This document shows positions 8,351-17,439 of a stretch of DNA of 57,962 bases, piece by piece; positions within the stretch are counted from its first letter, which is position 1; every line of letters starts with the position of its first letter. The stretch is from Bin87 sp034428455 (GTDB lineage: Bacteria; Chloroflexota; Dehalococcoidia; Lucifugimonadales; UBA3495). Location: assembly GCA_034428455.1 (NCBI GenBank), contig DAOUHZ010000023.1, forward strand, positions 1-57,962, in the 5' to 3' direction. Below the pieces are notes generated by a model. It made no database searches, was not told where the DNA came from, and was given only the letters and a program-made list of their open reading frames with translations. Position numbers and translations under genes: made by a program.

Positions 8351-9592
8351 GTGGCTACCAACGTCGTCATGCCCCAGATGGGATACGATATGCGGGAAGG
8401 CACCGTCGTCCGCTGGTATAAGCAGGAGGGCGAGACCGTAGACCGTGGCGAGGTGATCGCCGACATCGAGACGGACAAGGCCACGGTCGAATTCGAGGCC
8501 TACACCGGCGGTGTCCTGGGACGCATCGTTGCCGAGGCCGGCGTGGCCGTGCCGGTCGGCGAGCTGATCGCCATCATCACCGAGCCCGGCGAATCGGTCC
8601 CCGAAGTCGCCGCCCCTGCCGCCAGCCCGGCGCCGGCGGCTCCAGCCGCGCCCCCACCCGCCCCGTCCGCGACGGAACCTGAGCCTCCCGCCGCCCCGGC
8701 CCCCGCATCCGATGGTGGTGTCCGCGCCTCCCCTATCGCCCGCCGTCTCGCCCGCGAGCGCGGCATCGACCTGTCGCTGGTCACAGGAACCGGGCCCAAC
8801 GGGCGCATCACCGAGCGCGACGTCGAAACCTACCAAGCCGCTCCTGCGGCTGCCGAGCCTGCGCCGAGCCCGGCAGCAACCCCGGCGCCTGTGCAAGCGG
8901 CCGCGCCCGCCGACTCCCGCATCGAGCTTAGTCGTATGCGGCAGACCATCGCGCGGGTCACCTCAGACAGCAAGTCCAGCGCTCCCCACTTCTACGTCAC
9001 CGCCGAGATCGACATGGGCAAAGCCATGTCGCTGCGCCGCGACGTGAACGATGAGTCAGATCCCGAAAACCGCGTCAGTGTCAATGACCTCATGGTCAAG
9101 GCTTGCGCGCTGGCGCTGGCCAAACACCCCAAGTTCAACTCGTTCTTCCGGGGCGACCACCTGGAAGTGCACGGGGCCATGAACATCGGGATCGCCATCG
9201 CCCTGGAGTCCGGTCTGATCCTGCCCGGCGTGAGCAACTGCGAGAGCAAGAGCCTGCTTCAAATCGCGGCCGCCACCAAAGACCTCATCGCTCGCGCCAA
9301 CAGCGGCACCCTTCGCAACGAGGAATACAGCAGCACGACATTCAGCATCAGCAACATGGGCATGTTCGACGTCGAGAGCTTCACCGCCATCATCTACCCG
9401 CCCCACGCCGCCATCCTGGCCGTGGGCAGCGTCAAGCAGCAGCCCGTAGTCCGCGACGGCGAACTGGCCGTCGGCACCATGATGAAGGCAACGCTGTCCA
9501 CCGATCACCGCGTCGCCGACGGAGCCGAGGCTGCCCAGTTCCTCATGGAGATCAAGCGGGTCCTGGAAAACCCGGTCAGCCTGCTGCTCTAA
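8351..9592 (+). CDS. Dihydrolipoamide acyltransferase (E2)
   Basis: A 413-residue E2 core subunit with one lipoyl domain (residues 1-78; lipoylated Lys43 in ETDKATVE), an Ala/Pro linker, a peripheral-subunit-binding domain at about 118-155 (SPIARRLARERGIDLSLVTG), a second Ala/Pro linker, and the catalytic domain from about 190. The active-site motif near residue 385 reads DHRVADG; the family usually has DHRVVDG, so the His and Asp are kept. It transfers the acyl group from lipoyl to CoA and scaffolds E1 and E3. AGGAG precedes the GTG start. Confidence 0.95.
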   Translation: MATNVVMPQMGYDMREGTVVRWYKQEGETVDRGEVIADIETDKATVEFEAYTGGVLGRIVAEAGVAVPVGELIAIITEPGESVPEVAAPAASPAPAAPAAPPPAPSATEPEPPAAPAPASDGGVRASPIARRLARERGIDLSLVTGTGPNGRITERDVETYQAAPAAAEPAPSPAATPAPVQAAAPADSRIELSRMRQTIARVTSDSKSSAPHFYVTAEIDMGKAMSLRRDVNDESDPENRVSVNDLMVKACALALAKHPKFNSFFRGDHLEVHGAMNIGIAIALESGLILPGVSNCESKSLLQIAAATKDLIARANSGTLRNEEYSSTTFSISNMGMFDVESFTAIIYPPHAAILAVGSVKQQPVVRDGELAVGTMMKATLSTDHRVADGAEAAQFLMEIKRVLENPVSLLL

Positions 9593-9623
9593 ATCCCCAG
9601 CCAACCCTCGGAGAGTTCCCACA

Positions 9624-11264
9624 ATGCCCCAGATGACTGGCGGCCAGGCTGTTGTCGCATCCCTGCACGCCCAGGGTGTCGATACGGTTTTCGGCATCAT
9701 TTCCGTCCATACCCTCGACCTTTTTGACGCGCTTTTCGACCGCCAGGATGACGTCCGGTTCATCGGTGGGCGTCTGGAGTTGGGTTGCGGTTACATGGCC
9801 GACGGCTACTCCCGCGCCACTGGTCGGCCCGGTGTCATTCTGACCAGCACCGGCCCGGGCGCTGCCGACTCCGTCGGCGCGATGGGCGAGGCCTATTTCT
9901 CGGCCTCCTCCGTTCTCCAGGTAACCACCAACGTCGAAGCCGAGTTCGTCGGCAGCGGCAAGATGGCGACGCACGAAACCAAAGATCAGTTGGGCATGTT
10001 CGCCGCGGTGACCGACTGGAACGCTCGCATCGACCAGATCGAATCCATCCCGGACCACTTCGTTGAGGCTTTCGTCCGCTTCGGCGAGCGCCGGCCCCGC
10101 CCCATCGAGCTTGAGGTGCCCACCGATCTCCTCGGTCAGCAGGCCGAAGTCGAGGTGCTCCGGCCCCGCCAGCCGGACGTACCCCAGGGCGACCCGGTTC
10201 AGGTGGAACGCGCCTGGAACCTGCTGCGCGGCGCCAAGCGTCCCGTTATCTTCCTCGGCGAGGAGATTCATACCACCGGCGGCGCGGATGACATAATCCG
10301 CCTGGCGGAGCAAATCGGCGCCCCCGTGGTCACCGGCGACGGCGCAAAAGGCACGTTCCCCGAAAGCCATCCGCTGTCCCTGGGCATGGCTCTCGGCAAC
10401 CGCATCTGGGGCCAGAACCCCGTTCTGGACTGGATGGGCGACTGCGACGTTGCGCTGGTCTTGGGCAGCAACTTGCCCTACCGCTCGACTTCCGGCGTTG
10501 GTGTCAAATTGCCGGAGAAAATCGTCCATGTTCTGCTCGATGGTGACTACATCGGCAAGAACTACGATACCGAGGTTGGCATAACCGCCAATAGCGGCGC
10601 CGTCGTCCGGCAATTCTTGAATGCCGCTGGCAACGCCGACATTGGGACCGGAGATGATTACCGCAAAGAAATCGCTGATCTGAAATCCAGCATCTACGCC
10701 GGTCTGCAAAATCAATGGGGTCCCGAACTGAAAGCTTGGGAGTCTGTCCGTTCGGTCATCCCCGATGACACCATCTTCTCGCTGGACGCCACCGTTCCCG
10801 CCAACCGCGCCGTGCGCTGCCTCCGTATGGATCGCCCGCGCAGCTACATGTACCCCCACGGCTGGGCCGGGCTCGGCTTCGCCTTCCCCGCGTCAATGGG
10901 CGCCAAGGTCGGCCGCCCCGATAGCCCCGTGATCTGCGTGTCCGGCGACGGCGGTTTCCAGTACAACGCCCAGGAGCTTGGCACCGCCGTCCAGTACGGC
11001 ATCAACCCCATCGTCATGGTCTTCAACGACAACGCCTGGGGCGTGCTCAAGGGCTACCAGCGCGACCGCGGCGAACGCCAGATGGCCACCGACCTCGTCA
11101 ATCCCGACTTCATGAAGCTTGCCGACGCTTACGGAATACCGGGCACCCGCGTCCACAACGTCGCGGAGATGACCCGCGCCGTCCAGGACACCGTCGCCGC
11201 CGGCCGCATCCACATGATCGAAGTTGTCATGTCGGACGGCTTCCCCGCCTTCTGCCGAAACTAG
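9624..11264 (+). CDS. Acetolactate-synthase-like TPP enzyme (first of three)
   Basis: A 546-residue TPP enzyme of the acetolactate synthase/benzoylformate decarboxylase fold. The activating Glu is Glu52, but in the unusual context GGRLELGCGYMADGYSRATG instead of RHEQ. The central domain and the C-terminal TPP/Mg motif (SGDGGFQYNAQELGTA ... NDNAWG) are intact. It starts 31 bases after E2 on the same strand, so it may be co-transcribed with the dehydrogenase complex. Possible roles are decarboxylation or carboligation of a 2-oxoacid; the substrate cannot be read from the sequence. The missing RHE histidine argues against a canonical biosynthetic IlvB. Confidence 0.88.
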   Translation: MPQMTGGQAVVASLHAQGVDTVFGIISVHTLDLFDALFDRQDDVRFIGGRLELGCGYMADGYSRATGRPGVILTSTGPGAADSVGAMGEAYFSASSVLQVTTNVEAEFVGSGKMATHETKDQLGMFAAVTDWNARIDQIESIPDHFVEAFVRFGERRPRPIELEVPTDLLGQQAEVEVLRPRQPDVPQGDPVQVERAWNLLRGAKRPVIFLGEEIHTTGGADDIIRLAEQIGAPVVTGDGAKGTFPESHPLSLGMALGNRIWGQNPVLDWMGDCDVALVLGSNLPYRSTSGVGVKLPEKIVHVLLDGDYIGKNYDTEVGITANSGAVVRQFLNAAGNADIGTGDDYRKEIADLKSSIYAGLQNQWGPELKAWESVRSVIPDDTIFSLDATVPANRAVRCLRMDRPRSYMYPHGWAGLGFAFPASMGAKVGRPDSPVICVSGDGGFQYNAQELGTAVQYGINPIVMVFNDNAWGVLKGYQRDRGERQMATDLVNPDFMKLADAYGIPGTRVHNVAEMTRAVQDTVAAGRIHMIEVVMSDGFPAFCRN

Positions 11265-11320
11265 CCGGCGGCAAGCCCGCACCGTCATTTCGGGTTGCTT
11301 CACTACATTCTGGGGTCATT

Positions 11321-11370
11321 CACGTCATTCCGGCGAAAGCCGGAATCCAGGCCCTAGCCTTTTACAGGGC
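11321..11370. repeat. Hairpin-forming dispersed repeat
   Basis: ATTCCGGC-GAAA-GCCGGAAT (11327-11346) is a perfect eight-pair hairpin with a GNRA loop, preceded by GTC and followed by CCAGGCCCT; a second hairpin GCCCT...AGGGC (11351-11370) abuts it. A relative (GTCATTCC...CCGGAATCCAG) occurs at 34944-34999. Such GTCATTCCsGCGAAAGCsGG elements are scattered in many genomes. Confidence 0.6.
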
Positions 11371-11407
11371 CGGCTTCTTAGAATCGTGCTATCCCGCGCC
11401 TGCCCAG

Positions 11408-12856
11408 ATGGTGCGACATAATGGTGTGAGCCCGATGCACCAAAAGCTAGTGGCGTCAGTTGCCCGCCGGCGCATCTACCCCCTCTCGCCGCGCGAACTC
11501 ACCGAGGAGCAAATCGCGGTTACCTTCGCGATGACCTCCCGCCGGCCGGAGCCCTTCGATGAAATCGCCACCCAGGTCTCCGCCGAGCGCGCCGCAGATT
11601 TCAATGAACGCTGGGTAGTCGGCTACGGCCATGCGTCCGTGGCCGAGCACGCGATACTTCACCTGGCCGTGGAAAATATTTCACGCCTGGCCTGCGACAC
11701 CCTTGAGGACAACCGCCTGGCGTCGTACACCGAGAAGTCTTCTCGCTACCAGGTCATCGACCCGGAGAGTTTCCACGTCCCGTCGGAGCTGGACAATCAC
11801 CCCGCCCTCCGGGCCGAGTACGTTTCCGTTTGTCGCACGTTGTTCGTAGCCTACGCGCAGCTCATCGACGGTGTCATGGCCCATCTGCGGTCCCGACACT
11901 CCCAGCGCGATGGCGAAAGCGATGCCGCTTACGACCTGCGGTTGCGCCGCCAGGCCACCGATGCATGCCGCGCGGTTCTGCCCGCGTCCACCCTCACCAA
12001 CGTGGGGCTGACCGCCAACGCCCGCACGCTGGAGCACGCCATCAGCAAGCTGATGTCATCGCAGTTGGCGGAGGAGCGCGATGTGGGCGCGGAGTTGCGC
12101 GAACAGGGCCGGTCGATCACGCCCACCCTCGTCAAGTACGCCGATTACAGTCCCTACCTCGCTGACATGCGCCGGTTGCCTTCCGCTGAACGCGAGCCGG
12201 CGGCCAACGCTTCACCGGTCAGGGTGAAGCTGCTCGAATACGACCATGACGCTACCCGCAAGCTGACCGCAGCCTTGCTGTTTCGACGGGGTGGAGACTA
12301 TGGCCACGCTCTCGCTTTGTCCCAAGCCATGACCGAAACGGAGCGGATCGAGATGATCGACGTCGCCGCCCGAGACATCGGCCCCCATGATGCCCCGCCC
12401 CGCGAGTTCGAGCTGGTCGGCTTCACCTTCGAGTTCGTGTTCGACTACGGCGCCTTGCGGGAATTTCGTCGCCACCGGATGCAGACTTACCTCGGACAAC
12501 CTCTGACCGTCGCCAACGGCTGCGACACGCCTCCCCTGGTTGAAGAATCCGGCCTGAGCGGTGTGTTCGATCAGGCTGTTTCGCAATCGGAGCGGCTGTA
12601 TTCGGCGCTGGCCGGCGAGCATCCTGCAGTCGCTCAGTACGCCGTGACCCACGCCCACCGCCAGCGCATCCTGTCTCGAATGAACCTCCGCGAGTGCTAC
12701 CACCTGTTCAAGCTGCGGAGTTCACGGCAGGCCCACCGATCCATCCGTGAGCCGGTTCTGGAAGCCATGCGCCTCGCCGTGGAGGCGCAACCGGAGCTCT
12801 TTCGGCGCCTGCCCCTGCGCAATGCACCGGGTTGGTGGCCGTTCCCGAAAGGGTGA
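11408..12856 (+). CDS. Double-length ThyX-family (FAD-dependent thymidylate synthase-like) protein
   Basis: A 482-residue protein with two ThyX-like halves; ordinary ThyX is about 220-250 residues. The first half (about 30-140) has GYGHASVAEHA, ISRLACDTLEDNRLASY and KSSRYQ; the family motif RHRxxSxxxxSxRY is broken there because RHR reads EDN-R. The second half (about 330-450) has FTFEFVFDYGALREFRRHRMQTYLGQ, keeping RHR but losing the Ser-Arg-Tyr part. A real ThyX makes dTMP from dUMP with FADH2 and methylene-THF; whether this fused form does so is unknown. The start may be the ATG at 11408 or the one at 11435; neither has a strong ribosome-binding site. Confidence 0.8.
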   Translation: MVRHNGVSPMHQKLVASVARRRIYPLSPRELTEEQIAVTFAMTSRRPEPFDEIATQVSAERAADFNERWVVGYGHASVAEHAILHLAVENISRLACDTLEDNRLASYTEKSSRYQVIDPESFHVPSELDNHPALRAEYVSVCRTLFVAYAQLIDGVMAHLRSRHSQRDGESDAAYDLRLRRQATDACRAVLPASTLTNVGLTANARTLEHAISKLMSSQLAEERDVGAELREQGRSITPTLVKYADYSPYLADMRRLPSAEREPAANASPVRVKLLEYDHDATRKLTAALLFRRGGDYGHALALSQAMTETERIEMIDVAARDIGPHDAPPREFELVGFTFEFVFDYGALREFRRHRMQTYLGQPLTVANGCDTPPLVEESGLSGVFDQAVSQSERLYSALAGEHPAVAQYAVTHAHRQRILSRMNLRECYHLFKLRSSRQAHRSIREPVLEAMRLAVEAQPELFRRLPLRNAPGWWPFPKG

Positions 12857-12867
12857 CCCGCCTGGCC

Positions 12868-13020
12868 CTACGGATCCGAGCAGTCCCTGGTGAACCCGCA
12901 GTTTCGGCAGATGATCTTGCAACTGCGTTCGTACATGCGATTTCCGCAGATTTCGCAGTCCAACCCGTCGTCACGCTTTGGGGAGCGCGGAGCTTGAGGT
13001 ACGGTTCGCTGGCTGGTCAT
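12868..13020 (-). CDS. Small zinc-ribbon protein, 50 residues
   Basis: ATG at 13018-13020 reads MTSQRTVPQAPRSPKRDDG and then a compact cysteine cluster: Cys22-x2-Cys25 (CEICG), Cys34, Cys38-x2-Cys41 (CRNCG) and Cys47, ending RDCSDP and a TAG. Two CxxC knuckles 12 residues apart are a classic zinc ribbon. Short proteins of this kind, with a cysteine pattern ending in DCSD, recur across bacteria without known function. It ends 11 bases beyond the ThyX-like gene (opposite strand), and GGAGG at 13028-13032 (minus strand) precedes its ATG by seven bases. It lies immediately downstream of the anti-sigma gene and may be in its operon. Confidence 0.75.
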   Translation of the reverse strand: MTSQRTVPQAPRSPKRDDGLDCEICGNRMYERSCKIICRNCGFTRDCSDP

Positions 13021-13026
13021 GTTCCA

Positions 13027-14127
13027 TCACCTCCCTCTCCAGATTGACGGCGGCACCGGCGGTCCGCCAATGATGCGAGCGCTCAGGAACTTCTCGCCCG
13101 TGGGCACGGTTGGCCCGTGCCGTTCATCCGGCATCAACGCCACCTCGTGGAACCCGAACACCGATTGGTCCAGCTCCAGCTCCTTGACGCCGCTCCCGTC
13201 GTGCTCGTTCACCACGATGCGGTCGATCAGCATCCGCTCATCGTTCCGCACCAGCCAGATTTGATAGGTGTCCGCCGGCATACCGGACACCATCAGGACT
13301 CCTTGCTTCCCGGATGGATGGAGCATCAGCAGACCCTGGGCCGTCGGTTCGGTGCCCATGGGGGAGGTCATCGAAAGCTTTTCCGTCTCCGGCTGGGCCG
13401 ACAACACGGTGGCTTCAACCATGTCCGCCACTTCCTGCTTCACCAGGTCCACCGACTCTGTCTCGTCGTCCTCTTGCGCCACAACCTGTGTCGAACCCGC
13501 AGCCTGGCTGATGTTGGAAGTCAGGTTCGCCGAACCCAACGAACTGCGCACCCGGACATCTCGGCCAGCCGGCGCCGGAGGCTGTAAGAGCCGTGCCTGG
13601 GGTGAATCCAGCTGTGTCGGCTCGTCCGCCGGAGTCATCGCCGCCACTGCCGCGCTGGCCGACGCCACCGCGACCGTTTCCTGGTGTGCCGCCATCTGCT
13701 TCCGCTCGGCTTCCAGGCTGTATATCTCCTGCTGCTGCGAGACGATCAGCCCCAGCGATGCCACCAGCGCAAGGCTCATCACGCCGATGGCCGCCGGCGC
13801 CAGCCATCGTCGCAAGCGTCGCATCGACCAGCGCGGATCGGGATCAATGCGTCGTCCCGTTTCCGTGCCACTCCTGCGGCCCACGGAGTTGGCCAGCACA
13901 CGCTGCTTCAGGCCAGCCGGCAGCGGAGTCTCCGGAACTGCGGCCGTAAGCCTCGCCGCCGTCTCCTGGAACCCCAGCAGCACTTCCTGGCAGTGCGGAC
14001 ACCGGATCACGTGGTGGAACACCGCCTGGAACTCGGCGTCGTCCAGCGCGTTCAGCGCAAAGGCCGCCAGTTCCCCTTCGGGATGCTCCGATCCGGCGTA
14101 TATTTCGCCTGGATTGTCAGACCACAT
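13027..14127 (-). CDS. Zinc-containing anti-sigma factor, RskA-like
   Basis: A 366-residue membrane protein. The N-terminal cytosolic domain has the anti-sigma zinc motif H39-x3-C43-x2-C46 (HVIRCPHC). A single membrane helix lies at about 113-135 (AIGVMSLALVASLGLIV), followed by an extracytoplasmic stretch and a C-terminal RskA-type domain from about residue 265 (GKQGVLMVSGMPADTYQIWLV). It would hold the neighbouring ECF sigma factor inactive at the membrane until released, in related systems by proteolysis. Its ATG overlaps the sigma gene by 11 bases, so the two are translationally coupled. The inducing signal is not visible. Confidence 0.9.
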   Translation of the reverse strand: MWSDNPGEIYAGSEHPEGELAAFALNALDDAEFQAVFHHVIRCPHCQEVLLGFQETAARLTAAVPETPLPAGLKQRVLANSVGRRSGTETGRRIDPDPRWSMRRLRRWLAPAAIGVMSLALVASLGLIVSQQQEIYSLEAERKQMAAHQETVAVASASAAVAAMTPADEPTQLDSPQARLLQPPAPAGRDVRVRSSLGSANLTSNISQAAGSTQVVAQEDDETESVDLVKQEVADMVEATVLSAQPETEKLSMTSPMGTEPTAQGLLMLHPSGKQGVLMVSGMPADTYQIWLVRNDERMLIDRIVVNEHDGSGVKELELDQSVFGFHEVALMPDERHGPTVPTGEKFLSARIIGGPPVPPSIWRGR

Positions 14128-14689
14128 GAGCTTCCAACGCTGTCTTCAGCTTTTGCATGCCGAGACGCATTCGGGTCTTCACCGTCCCCAATGGTATTCC
14201 CAGCATCTTCGAGATCTCTGATTGACTGTAACCGTGCCACGCCGAGAGGTACAGCGGTCGGCTCTGCTCCTCGGGCAGGGTCAGCAGCGCCTCGCGTACC
14301 AGACTGGCGTCAAAACCGCGCTCCACCTGGCGTTCCACGCTGATCCTGGAGTCAGGTATCCGGTGCAGCGCCTCCATCTCCGGATATACCGTGTGATCCG
14401 TAGTGCGCCGCCGCGATCGATACATGTCCACCACCTTGTGGTGCGCCACGGACATTATCCAGGTGCTCGGGGCCGCCATTTCCGGCCGGTAGCTATTGGC
14501 TTTCAGCCAGATGTTGGAGAACACTTCCTGAACGGCGTCTTCAGCCAGCGCTTCATCTTTCAGGACTGACATCGCCAACGAGAAAACCCGCTGGGCGTAG
14601 CGATCGTAGATCTCTTCCAGAGCCTTTTCGTCGCCCGCGCCAACTGCGGCGATGCGTTGCGCGTCTTCACGATGTGGGTTATCTGACAC
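14117..14689 (-). CDS. ECF-family RNA polymerase sigma factor (SigK-like)
   Basis: Region 2 (YDRYAQRVFSLAMSVLKDEALAEDAVQEVFSNIW) and region 4 (LTLPEEQSRPLYLSAWHGYSQSEISKMLGIPLGTVKTRM, an HTH) are both clear, with no region 3, as in ECF sigma factors. The frame is open to 14752 (211 residues), but GGAGG at 14694-14698 points to one of two consecutive GTG codons (14692 or 14689), giving about 190 residues. It overlaps its RskA-like anti-sigma factor, which indicates that the pair answers an envelope or redox cue. No binding-site motif could be assigned with confidence. Confidence 0.92.
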   Translation of the reverse strand: MSDNPHREDAQRIAAVGAGDEKALEEIYDRYAQRVFSLAMSVLKDEALAEDAVQEVFSNIWLKANSYRPEMAAPSTWIMSVAHHKVVDMYRSRRRTTDHTVYPEMEALHRIPDSRISVERQVERGFDASLVREALLTLPEEQSRPLYLSAWHGYSQSEISKMLGIPLGTVKTRMRLGMQKLKTALEAHVV

Positions 14690-14813
14690 CACCCCTCCAA
14701 AGTTATCGGGGGTTCGGCAATGCCTGGTTATCAGCATATACGACCGGACCACCCGCCCGGATTGATCGGATCACAAATCGTTGGTGAGACCCACAGGAAC
14801 CGAATCCCCCGCG

Positions 14814-16166
14814 TTACACCACCAGGCTGTCGAATATGTCCTGGATATTCGGAAGGTTCTCCAACGACCAGATCAGTTCCAGTGCCTGCTCGCACTGCTG
14901 CTCGGTGATTGTGGGGCAGGCCAGTCGCCGGAACTTGGCATCCACGTCGGCGTCGCTCAGTGGATTCTTCCCGTGCCCCTTGGGGAAGCTGGTTTCCGCC
15001 ACCTCGGTCTGGCCGTTGCTCTTGATCACCTCAATCCGGCAGTTGTATTCGGCGGGATACCTCTCCGTGAACTCCGCGTTTTCATCGATCCGCATCTTGT
15101 TGATAATCGTCCGCAGCCCGGAATCAGCGATGCGGTCCGGTGCAAACGTGGCCGGAGTGACCTCGCCGTCCCGGAGGCCCACCGCCGCCAGGAACGGAAT
15201 GCTGTGGTCCGCCGTTTCGCGGGTCTTCGGGTCCCACTTTTCAGGTTCGGTAGACGCGCTGCTCACCGCCGAACGATACGACTGGATCTTGATCGACGCG
15301 ACGTCACTCACGTCCACCCGCTCGTGCAGCTGGATAGCCAGGTCGATGGGCGCCTGCGTGTGGATCTGCGACGGGTAGAACTTAAAGATGGTGTCGGCGA
15401 TTCGGAACGGGGCGTCGTCACCACCCATGGCATCAAGCTCGATGGGGTAGCCGATGGCCTGCTCCCACAACCCCTTGCGTCCCTCGAAAGGCTCGAACGG
15501 CCCGGTCATCCCCTCGGCCGCCAGTTGCGCCGCGAATATGCCGGACCGAGTCGCCGCTGCGGCTGCGCAGCCCTTCCACATCGACAGCTCCCCCATCCGG
15601 GTCACCCGCAGGGGCACGTTGGGGACCACGGCCAGCGAAATCGCGTGGCCCATCTGCTCTTCGTCGAGCCCCAGGATCTTCCCTGCCGCGCACGCGGCTC
15701 CGATCACGCTCAGCACTCCCTGGTCCCATTGGTTGTCCGGCACATGGTCGGCGATCCGGCAGAAAGCCTCGTAGGCCAGCGCGATGGCCGTTATGATCGT
15801 CCGCCCGTCCGCCTCCACGCTGTCGCCGACGGCCAGCGCCGCCGGGATCATGTCGCTGGGGTGTCCGCCGCCGGGCGAGAAGTACGAATCGTTGCAGTCC
15901 AGGTACCGCACCATGACCCCGTTGGCGAACCCGGCCATGTCCAGCGACGACCGGTCGTATGTCCCCAGGATCCGGGCCGAGGTCTTGCTGGTCACGTCGC
16001 CGGCCAGCTTGCGGGCCACCTTGGCTGGCTCGCTAAGGTAGCCGCCGACGGCGCAGCCCAGCGTATCGGCAACGGTGCGCTTGACTTGATGCACCACCTC
16101 GGGCGGCAGGTCCTCGTACGTGAGATTGCAAGCGTAGGAGCTCAACAGCTCGGTGGTGCGGTCCAT
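14814..16166 (-). CDS. MmgE/PrpD family protein
   Basis: A 450-residue cytosolic protein of the MmgE/PrpD family, which includes 2-methylcitrate dehydratase, cis-aconitate decarboxylase and many uncharacterised dehydratase-like members. Signs are VADTLGCAVGGY near the N-terminus, MVRYLDCNDSYFSPGGGHPSDMI at about 93-115 (the family's conserved Asp/His-rich loop) and KFYPSQIHTQAPIDLA at about 265. GAGAGG precedes the ATG. It follows the LLM oxidoreductase by 92 bases on the same strand. No methylcitrate synthase or lyase lies nearby, so a propionate role cannot be claimed. Confidence 0.9.
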   Translation of the reverse strand: MDRTTELLSSYACNLTYEDLPPEVVHQVKRTVADTLGCAVGGYLSEPAKVARKLAGDVTSKTSARILGTYDRSSLDMAGFANGVMVRYLDCNDSYFSPGGGHPSDMIPAALAVGDSVEADGRTIITAIALAYEAFCRIADHVPDNQWDQGVLSVIGAACAAGKILGLDEEQMGHAISLAVVPNVPLRVTRMGELSMWKGCAAAAATRSGIFAAQLAAEGMTGPFEPFEGRKGLWEQAIGYPIELDAMGGDDAPFRIADTIFKFYPSQIHTQAPIDLAIQLHERVDVSDVASIKIQSYRSAVSSASTEPEKWDPKTRETADHSIPFLAAVGLRDGEVTPATFAPDRIADSGLRTIINKMRIDENAEFTERYPAEYNCRIEVIKSNGQTEVAETSFPKGHGKNPLSDADVDAKFRRLACPTITEQQCEQALELIWSLENLPNIQDIFDSLVV

Positions 16167-16258
16167 ATGCCCCGTTACCTCTCTTCTTCGCGTGTGTCGG
16201 TCGACTCGGCGCGAACCATTTTACAGTTCGGCGGCCCGCAGTCGTGCTTGACCGGGGT

Positions 16259-17101
16259 TCAGCGAATGACCGCTTCCGCCATCCGCTCCAATTGCGCCGA
16301 CATTTCCTCCTCGGTTTCGCAATGCTCAGGACGCACCACCACGCGGTCCGCTCCCGCGTTGAGGAAGTCCTGCACCAGCTGCCCGTCCGGAGCCTGGCCG
16401 TACACCGAGATCGTCAGCGATTTGGGGTCGCGGCCCCGCGCTTCCGCCAACTCGTCCAGGCGCTTTCGGCTTGCTTCGACTTCGGACGGTGTGATCCGGT
16501 TCGGCAGCCAGCCGTCGCCCCAGGTTGCCACCCGGTGCAGTACCCGTCGGGCCAGTCCACCCAGGATGACCGGCGGGTGAGGCTGCTGGATCGGCTTGGG
16601 GTTGGACTTGACCGGCGGGAAATCGTAATACGTCCCGTGGAACTCCGCCTCGTCTTTGGTCCACAGCTCCTTCATCACGTCCACGGCTTCCCGTGTCTGC
16701 GTCCAGCGGTGGTCGAAGTCGCCCCCGAAGATCTCCGTTTCCTCCCGGTTCCAGCCTGCCCCGATGCCAAACAGGAATCTTCCCCCACTAACCCGGTCCA
16801 GCGTGGCGATCTCCTTGGCCAGCATCAACGGGTTGCGTTCCGGCACCAGCGTGATCCCGGTCCCCAGCTTGATGGTGGTAGTTGCCCCCGATGCTCGTGC
16901 CAACGCGATGTAAGGGTCGGCGAAGTGCGCGTAGGTCCACGGGATCGGACCTCCCGAAGGAAACTGGCTCTCGCTGCTCACCGGCAGAATCGGGTGCTCG
17001 GCATACCAGATCGACTCGAAGCCCAACGACTCGGCGGTGCGGGCCATGAACGCCGGATCCAGCGTGTAAGCCGGCAGAGGTATGGAAGTGCCAACAGACA
17101 T
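16259..17101 (-). CDS. LLM-class flavin- or F420-dependent oxidoreductase
   Basis: A 280-residue luciferase-like (TIM-barrel) protein. Typical segments are AESLGFESIWYAEHPILP, IKLGTGITLVPERNPLMLAKEIATLDRVSGGRFLFGIGAGWNREE and PHPPVILGG-(L)-ARRVLHRVATWGDGW. Members oxidise or cleave small organic substrates using FMNH2 or F420; the F420-type subgroup TIGR03619-like shares this layout, but the cofactor cannot be fixed by eye. GGGAGA precedes the ATG. The downstream neighbour is the MmgE/PrpD gene, suggesting a shared catabolic transcript. Confidence 0.9.
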   Translation of the reverse strand: MSVGTSIPLPAYTLDPAFMARTAESLGFESIWYAEHPILPVSSESQFPSGGPIPWTYAHFADPYIALARASGATTTIKLGTGITLVPERNPLMLAKEIATLDRVSGGRFLFGIGAGWNREETEIFGGDFDHRWTQTREAVDVMKELWTKDEAEFHGTYYDFPPVKSNPKPIQQPHPPVILGGLARRVLHRVATWGDGWLPNRITPSEVEASRKRLDELAEARGRDPKSLTISVYGQAPDGQLVQDFLNAGADRVVVRPEHCETEEEMSAQLERMAEAVIR

Positions 17102-17197
17102 AACGTTTCTCCCTTTGGGGTTACTTTAAGTGTCGCCGAATAGCGCTTGGCGAACTTGACGTTACGAGCTCATCACTGGAGAGATCATGAGGTAGCG

Positions 17198-17404
17198 TCA
17201 TACGACCATGACTTCATCCTTCACCAAATGTAGCCGGATTGCGGCAGGCAACTCGTCATCATCAAAGTGACAAAGCACCGCATCCTTTACCATCGCTTTC
17301 AGGTCTGCCCAATCGCTCCCTTGCGTGAAGATGCTGTGCCCGACGGCCCGCGCATCGTAACCACCCTCGACGGCCTCTGTAACCTTAAAAACGATCTCGT
17401 TCAT
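17198..17404 (-). CDS. HicB-like small protein
   Basis: A 68-residue protein starting MNEIVFKVTEAVEGGYDARAVG, with the beta-beta-alpha-beta pattern of the HicB partial RNase-H fold: a strand, a GGY turn, then a helix with LKAMVKDAVLCHF. HicB proteins are antitoxins of HicA toxins or stand-alone relatives, and genes like this one are sometimes mislabelled as 2-oxoisovalerate dehydrogenase. No HicA double-stranded-RNA-binding-like partner is visible next to it; the upstream neighbour, 35 bases away, is a nuclease-like protein instead. GGGAG precedes the ATG at 17404; the frame is open 15 codons further. Confidence 0.6.
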   Translation of the reverse strand: MNEIVFKVTEAVEGGYDARAVGHSIFTQGSDWADLKAMVKDAVLCHFDDDELPAAIRLHLVKDEVMVV

Positions 17405-17439
17405 ATGCACAACTCCCGGCTTGCGCAGTAGTGGACTTG

